Shown here piece after piece: positions 36,825-41,194 of a stretch of DNA of 41,194 bases. Source of the DNA: Paludibacter sp. (GTDB taxonomy: Bacteria > Bacteroidota > Bacteroidia > Bacteroidales > Paludibacteraceae); the NCBI GenBank assembly GCA_027450045.1, contig DAIDKM010000023.1, positions 1 through 41,194 of the forward strand, given 5' to 3'. The stretch's first letter is position 1. The number at the start of each line of letters is the position of its first letter. The notes beneath the pieces are model-generated. The model made no database searches and had not been told where the DNA came from. It saw nothing but the letters and a program-made list of their open reading frames with translations. Position numbers and translations under genes: made by a program.

Positions 36825-37472
36825 TCATTCGAAAAGCAATTTACCGAAAAACTCGGGACGGTGGAAATCAGGTTTATCCGTGTTAATCGGACTCCAGCTC
36901 ACGTAATGTTTCATACTTGTGCCGTCGGCGCATTTGTAGAAATTGCCCATGATTTTCTCCGGCAAATGATTTGAGTCGATGCCCAACAATACAAAAGGAA
37001 TGGCAATCGTCAGCTCCCATTCGAAAGTACCTTCCATTTCATTAAAAGCTTTTCTTTCCATGGACGGATAACGATCAATCTGTTGCATCTGGTTAAACGG
37101 ACGTAATTTACCGTCGCGTGGTTTTGCATAAATGGCAGAATAACAAACGCCGATGCAATTGAACTCAAAATTCATGTATTCATTATGACCCGGAAGTTGA
37201 CAAAAGAATTCCACGCAGCTATCTTCCCATACCGATGTTTGATCTTGAACATGAACAGCTCGTAAAACGTTGCCAATCACCGAATACTTGATAAATAAAT
37301 GAGATTGTGAACGCGCAATCCAAAAAAAAGTAACCGGTTTGTAAGGAAAAAGAGTTGCCCAATTCAAATGTTCGATATTTCCCTCTTTTCCTTCTTCTTC
37401 TAAAAAACCGGCAGCTACTTCCGCTGTAGCGCCATTCAAATGAGGAATGTAAGGAACAGTAATTGATTTCAT
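36825..37472 (-). CDS. Carbohydrate-binding family 9-like protein
   Basis: The 215-residue protein resembles the CBM9-like domain found in Bacteroidota: WARSQSHLFIKYSV-type strand, SVWEDSCVEFFCQLPGHNEYMNFEFNCIGVCYSA, WELTIAIPF and a final NFYKCADGTSMKHYVSWSPINTDKPDFHRPEFFGKLLF. No signal peptide is visible, so it may be cytosolic or mis-started. Such proteins bind sugars; no catalytic function is evident. It is upstream of fabD on the same strand, but fabD has its own promoter. Confidence 0.82.
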   Translation of the reverse strand: MKSITVPYIPHLNGATAEVAAGFLEEEGKEGNIEHLNWATLFPYKPVTFFWIARSQSHLFIKYSVIGNVLRAVHVQDQTSVWEDSCVEFFCQLPGHNEYMNFEFNCIGVCYSAIYAKPRDGKLRPFNQMQQIDRYPSMERKAFNEMEGTFEWELTIAIPFVLLGIDSNHLPEKIMGNFYKCADGTSMKHYVSWSPINTDKPDFHRPEFFGKLLFE

Positions 37473-37803
37473 ATGAATGATTGATTTTATGCGATGTATG
37501 TCTTTCTATCGTAGAGATGTTTATTTCGTAGCATCACTAAAGATCATTATGCAATGATACGATTTTTTAGGCACAAAAAAAACACCTTTTTTGGGAAAAT
37601 AAAAGAAGATGATTTTTTTTCTCATCAATGACTGTTAAGGTGTTGTTGACAATGAACCTTCCTACAAACAGAATTAAGGTGACCATGAGATTCGTTGATT
37701 AATCTTCTTTAGATGGAAACGGGACAAGATTTGAAAGGAAGAAATGTGTGAATTATGTAACTTATTTATAGAGCCATATAATATCTTTTCTTTAAATGAT
37801 GCG
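37473..37803. other. Long intergenic region before the AraC gene
   Basis: AT-rich stretch between a minus-strand gene and a plus-strand unit. It contains an A-run then T-run around 37576-37620 but no convincing hairpin. A 62-codon frame starting at 37744 overlaps the AraC start, but a promoter inside it (37804) makes it doubtful. Confidence 0.4.
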
Positions 37804-37811
37804 TACCTTTG
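37804..37811 (+). promoter_or_regulatory. Bacteroidota -7 element for the AraC-kinase unit
   Basis: TACCTTTG matches TAnnTTTG. Transcription near 37818 leaves a leader of about 110 nt containing a short coupled ORF. Confidence 0.5.
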
Positions 37812-37878
37812 CTTGGTTCCATGTAAAAAAAATATTTTGAAAAGAGCCTGTTTGTCAGACCCAATCACCCCTTTGGAA

Positions 37879-37932
37879 ATGTTGGTATATGAGTTCCTAC
37901 CGACTTTAACCGAACAAATTACTTTCGGATGA
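37879..37932 (+). CDS. Possible 17-residue leader peptide coupled to the AraC gene
   Basis: ATG at 37879 opens a 17-codon frame (MLVYEFLPTLTEQITFG) whose TGA (37930-37932) overlaps the AraC ATG (37929-37931). It lies after the predicted transcription start, so it could couple or tune translation of the regulator. It may also be the tail of the larger 62-codon frame from 37744. Evidence is positional only. Confidence 0.3.
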   Translation: MLVYEFLPTLTEQITFG

Positions 37933-38516
37933 AACTCTACATCAAATATATGGTGAGCAACCGCTGTAAAATAGCGGTAAAAGAAGAGTTGAAAAAACTC
38001 GGACTGCACTTCATCGTCGTTGATTTAGGCGAAGTTGAGGTGATGGAGAATATTGCTCCTGAACAACGTGAGCAACTAAGGCTTGCTTTGCTCGATATCG
38101 GCTTCGAATTGATGGACAACAAGAGAGCTGTGTTGGTTGAACGGATAAAAAATGTGATTATTGATATGGTTCATTATTCAGATGAAGTAATCAAAACTAA
38201 TTTTTCTGATTATCTGAGCGAGAAATTAAGCCACGATTACACCTATCTGGCAAATCTCTTTTCTGAAGTTCAGGGAACAACGATCGAAAAATTCATCATC
38301 AATCATAAAGTTGAACGAATCAAGGAGTTGATTATTTATGGTGAATTGAACATCTCTGAAATTGCATGGAAGATGAATTATAGTAGTGTTGCCCACATGT
38401 CCAATCAATTCAAAAAAGTCACAGGACTCACCCCTTCGCATTTCAAACAATTAAAAGCGAAACGGCGGACTCCGATAGAAGAGATCGGAAATGAGCAAAA
38501 TGGAAGTTTAAGTTAA
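37929..38516 (+). CDS. AraC-family transcriptional regulator
   Basis: The 195-residue protein ends with a two-helix-turn-helix AraC domain (about residues 85-185): YLANLFSEVQGTTIEKFIINHKVERIKELI, LNISEIAWKMNYSSVAHMSNQFKKVTGLTPSHFK. The first 75 residues (CKIAVKEELKKLGLHFIVVDLGEVEV) resemble a small ferredoxin-like or heavy-metal-associated-type fold found in similar Bacteroidota regulators, without the CxxC metal site. It lies 23 bp ahead of a hybrid kinase, suggesting shared signalling, but direct links are inferred. Confidence 0.88.
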   Translation: MKLYIKYMVSNRCKIAVKEELKKLGLHFIVVDLGEVEVMENIAPEQREQLRLALLDIGFELMDNKRAVLVERIKNVIIDMVHYSDEVIKTNFSDYLSEKLSHDYTYLANLFSEVQGTTIEKFIINHKVERIKELIIYGELNISEIAWKMNYSSVAHMSNQFKKVTGLTPSHFKQLKAKRRTPIEEIGNEQNGSLS

Positions 38517-38539
38517 CAAGGGCGACATAACCGACTAAA

Positions 38540-40900
38540 ATGAAGGCAGCAAAAATGAAGGATTCTCAGTACAATAGAAGTTTGATTGAGGCCAGCTTAG
38601 ATCCGTTGGTTACAATCAACAACGAAGGCCAAATCACCGATATGAACGAAGCGACGGCGACCATAACAGGGATTCATCGCAACAATCTTATTGGCACCGC
38701 TTTTTGTGACTATTTTACAGAACCACAAAAAGCGCGTGAAGTCTATCAGGAAGTGTTTGCAAAAGGATCGGTTGCCGACTTTCCCCTCACGTTACGTAAT
38801 AAAAGTGGAAAGTTGACCGATGTCTTATTTAATGGTTCGGTTTATAAAGATGAAGAAGGAACGGTGTTGGGCATTGTCGTTGTTGCCCGAGATGCTACAG
38901 CCCAAAAACTACTTTCCAACTACTCGCTCAGTCTTATTGAAGCAAGTCTTGATCCATTGGTTACCATCAATACCGAAGGTAAGATTACGGATATGAATGA
39001 AGCGTTGGTGAATATAACCGGTCTATCCCGCGAAAGCCTTATTGATACAGACTTTTTTGACTATTTTACCGAGCCACAAAAGGCACGTGAAGTTTATCAG
39101 GAAGTATTTGCCAAAGGATCGGTTGCCGATTTACCCCTCACGCTTCGCCATAAAGAAGGCAAGTTAACCGATGTCTTATTTAATGGATCGGTTTACAAAG
39201 ATGATGAAGGCAATGTGCTGGGAATTGTAATAGTTGCCCGAGATGTTACCGATCAGAAAAGAATTGAGACAGAATTAATAGAGGCAAAAGTGTTTGCCGA
39301 GATGGCAACGGAAATTGCCGAACAGGCAAAAATGAAAGCTGAGAATGCAACACGCACAGCCGAAAACGCCTTAAAAGCGAAACAACAATTTTTGTCCAAT
39401 ATGAGTCATGAAATTCGCACGCCTATGAATGCGATTATCGGATTCACAAAAGTGCTGTTGAAAACCGATTTATCAGCTAAACAGCAAGAGTATCTGGAAG
39501 CCATCAAGCTAAGTGGCAATTCTTTAATTGTGCTTATTAATGACATTCTCGATTTGGCAAAAGTAGATGCCGGGAAAATGATATTTGAGCAAACTCCTTT
39601 CAAATTGTCCTCCTCAATCCCTGCCATGCTTCATTTATTTGAAGCAAAAATCAGGGAAAAGAATATAACATTGATCAAAGATTATGATTCCCGAATTCCG
39701 GAAGTGTTAGTGGGCGATCCGGTACGTTTGCACCAAATCATTCTAAATCTGATGAGTAACGCGGTAAAATTTACCGCGAAAGGTAGCATTACGGTAAGCG
39801 TGCATCTGCTGAGTGAGGATGAAGAGAAAGTAATCCTTGAATTTGCCGTTGCAGATACCGGAATAGGAATAGCCGAAGCTAAAATAGCAACCATTTTTGA
39901 AAACTTTCAGCAGGCATCGAGCGATACGTCAAGGTTGTATGGCGGAACGGGATTGGGTCTTGCTATTGTGAAACAATTAATTGAGCCGCAAGGAGGAACC
40001 ATTCGGGTTAAAAGCGTCGTGAACGAAGGTTCTACTTTTAGTTTTACACTGAGTTTTTTGAAAACGACTGCTGAAGCTGAAGTAGAACCAAAAATAGAAG
40101 AAGTAGATGCGGAAATAATGGATATAAGCGTATTGGTGGTAGAAGATATTCCACTTAATCAGTTACTGATGAAAACTATTTTGGATGATTTCGGATTTGA
40201 ACGCGAGATTGCCGCTAACGGGAAAATAGCCATTGAATACCTGGAAGCGAGAGCATACGATGTCATTTTGATGGACTTGCAAATGCCTGTCATGAATGGG
40301 TTCGAAGCAACGGATTATATCCGTAACACAATGAAATCCAACATTCCCATTATTGCTTTAACTGCCGATGTTACCACTGTTGATTTAGCAAAATGCAAAG
40401 CTGTTGGCATGAATGATTATATCGCAAAACCTGTGGATGAGAGAGTATTGTACAATAAAATTATAGGATTGGTAAAGAATCCGGCACTCGTAAAACATTT
40501 CAACCAGAAGGAGAGTGTACACACGGAGTCAAAGAGCCTGAAATGTATTAACCTTGATCATTTAATGCTCCTCACAAAGTCAAATTCTAAATTGATGATG
40601 GAAATGATTTCTCTCTATCTGGAACAAACGCCACAATTAGTCACCTCCATGAAACAAAGTTTTCAGGATAAAGATTGGTTTTCATTGCATGCGGCTGTTC
40701 ATAAAATGATTCCTTCTTTTTCGATCATGGGCATGAGTATTGATTTTGAAAACATGGCAAAACAAATTCAGGAATTTTCAAACGTGCAACAGAAAACAGA
40801 TAATATAAAAGATATGGTGTTAGAATTGGGGAACGTTTGTACGCAAGCATGTGTGGAATTGAAAGTGGAGCTGAATAAAATAAAGATGGCAAGCGCCTAA
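38540..40900 (+). CDS. Hybrid sensor histidine kinase with two PAS domains, receiver and HPt
   Basis: The 786-residue soluble protein has two nearly identical PAS domains (about 14-128 and 131-245). A coiled coil follows (about 245-280), then a HisKA domain with phospho-acceptor His290 in SNMSHEIRTP. The HATPase domain has NLMSNAVKFT, DTGIGI and GGTGLGLAIVK boxes. A receiver (about 530-650) has phospho-acceptor Asp579 in ILMDLQMP, and a C-terminal HPt domain has probable His721 in AAVHKMIPSF. No membrane helix is visible, so it senses a cytosolic signal. All phosphorelay residues are in one chain. A response regulator follows after 11 bp. Confidence 0.94.
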   Translation: MKAAKMKDSQYNRSLIEASLDPLVTINNEGQITDMNEATATITGIHRNNLIGTAFCDYFTEPQKAREVYQEVFAKGSVADFPLTLRNKSGKLTDVLFNGSVYKDEEGTVLGIVVVARDATAQKLLSNYSLSLIEASLDPLVTINTEGKITDMNEALVNITGLSRESLIDTDFFDYFTEPQKAREVYQEVFAKGSVADLPLTLRHKEGKLTDVLFNGSVYKDDEGNVLGIVIVARDVTDQKRIETELIEAKVFAEMATEIAEQAKMKAENATRTAENALKAKQQFLSNMSHEIRTPMNAIIGFTKVLLKTDLSAKQQEYLEAIKLSGNSLIVLINDILDLAKVDAGKMIFEQTPFKLSSSIPAMLHLFEAKIREKNITLIKDYDSRIPEVLVGDPVRLHQIILNLMSNAVKFTAKGSITVSVHLLSEDEEKVILEFAVADTGIGIAEAKIATIFENFQQASSDTSRLYGGTGLGLAIVKQLIEPQGGTIRVKSVVNEGSTFSFTLSFLKTTAEAEVEPKIEEVDAEIMDISVLVVEDIPLNQLLMKTILDDFGFEREIAANGKIAIEYLEARAYDVILMDLQMPVMNGFEATDYIRNTMKSNIPIIALTADVTTVDLAKCKAVGMNDYIAKPVDERVLYNKIIGLVKNPALVKHFNQKESVHTESKSLKCINLDHLMLLTKSNSKLMMEMISLYLEQTPQLVTSMKQSFQDKDWFSLHAAVHKMIPSFSIMGMSIDFENMAKQIQEFSNVQQKTDNIKDMVLELGNVCTQACVELKVELNKIKMASA
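38579..39260 (+). repeat. Tandem duplication encoding the two PAS domains
   Basis: The coding sequence repeats with a period of 351 bp (117 codons): residues from 14 match those from 131. Long identical protein stretches, such as YFTEPQKAREVYQEVFAKGS, occur in both, and many DNA differences are silent. This points to a fairly recent duplication under coding constraint. Confidence 0.9.
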
Positions 40901-40911
40901 AATAGTTACAG

Positions 40912-41194
40912 ATGAAAAATCAAGATAAGATACAAATTTTTCTTGTTGATGATGATGCTTTGTTCTTAAAATCATTAGAAATCGAGTTTTTGCAACATGC
41001 TGATTTTGCAATTAAAACGTATGCAACAGGCGAACTTTGTATGGAGAACATAGCACAAAATCCTGATGTGATTATTTTGGATTATCTGCTTGATGGTTTG
41101 GAGAAAAATGCCATGAACGGAATTGAAACGTTGGATAAAATTAAAGCATTTAATCCCGATATCCCTGTGGTAATACTATCCTGTCAAGATAAAA
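40912..41194 (+). CDS. Response regulator receiver domain, cut by window end
   Basis: The 94 visible codons encode a CheY-like receiver: IFLVDDDALFLKSLE (acidic pocket), phospho-acceptor Asp in VIILDYLLDG, and IPVVILSCQDK with the conserved lysine at the edge. The gene continues past 41194, so any output domain is unknown. It starts 11 bp after the hybrid kinase and is probably its partner in the phosphorelay. Confidence 0.9.
   Translation, partial: MKNQDKIQIFLVDDDALFLKSLEIEFLQHADFAIKTYATGELCMENIAQNPDVIILDYLLDGLEKNAMNGIETLDKIKAFNPDIPVVILSCQDK

Overview
The window looks like chromosomal DNA of an anaerobic or microaerophilic member of the Bacteroidota, most likely Bacteroidales (Paludibacter/Dysgonomonas-like). 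The evidence is moderate G+C, the Bacteroidota housekeeping promoter signature TAnnTTTG in front of many genes, weak Shine-Dalgarno sites, and typical genes (GSCFA-domain protein, DUF4382 lipoprotein, class-3 ProS). The genus is an inference. No tRNA, rRNA, CRISPR array, transposase or phage gene was recognised.

Region 1 (1-4565) is a repeat-rich left edge followed by a molybdenum module: a ModE-type DNA-binding protein without a molybdate-binding domain, an outer-membrane porin, and modABC. Region 2 (4566-17300) is a compact Mo-nitrogenase cluster, all on the + strand: nifH, nifI1, nifI2, nifD, nifK, nifE, nifN, nifB (with a C-terminal NifX-like domain), a [2Fe-2S] ferredoxin, nifV and a NifA-like sigma-54 activator. 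nifI1/nifI2 between nifH and nifD, the long NifD with an internal insertion, and the short NifK are features of the anaerobe-type (Clostridium/methanogen-like) nitrogenase lineage. P-cluster and FeMo-cofactor ligands are present. A GNAT acetyltransferase overlaps the 3' end of nifA and an unrecognised gene follows.

The two modules appear to be wired together. The same variant sigma-54 promoter, TGGCAC-N5-TTGA, lies in front of nifH (4711-4726) and of the modE-like gene (591-606). The latter sits beside direct repeats and a palindrome that could be a ModE-type operator. This suggests that the nif activator also drives molybdate uptake.

Region 3 (18373-37472) is housekeeping and metabolic: a DUF4382 lipoprotein and a beta-propeller/phosphoesterase protein, transcribed divergently; phosphoglycerate mutase, a thioredoxin, an aldo/keto reductase, ProS, a MalY/PatB-type aminotransferase, aspartate kinase plus diaminopimelate decarboxylase (lysine pathway) with a glycosyltransferase, PepD, a cation efflux protein coupled to a GSCFA protein, FabD and a CBM9-like protein. 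Several intrinsic terminators separate these units. Region 4 (37473-41194) is a signalling module: an AraC-type regulator, a hybrid histidine kinase with a recently duplicated PAS domain, and a response regulator cut by the window end.

I see no clear candidate for a wholly new system. The best leads are the shared sigma-54/ModE control of mod and nif, a porin whose signal peptide begins at an ATA codon, long hairpins at nif transcript junctions, and the unrecognised gene behind nifA.
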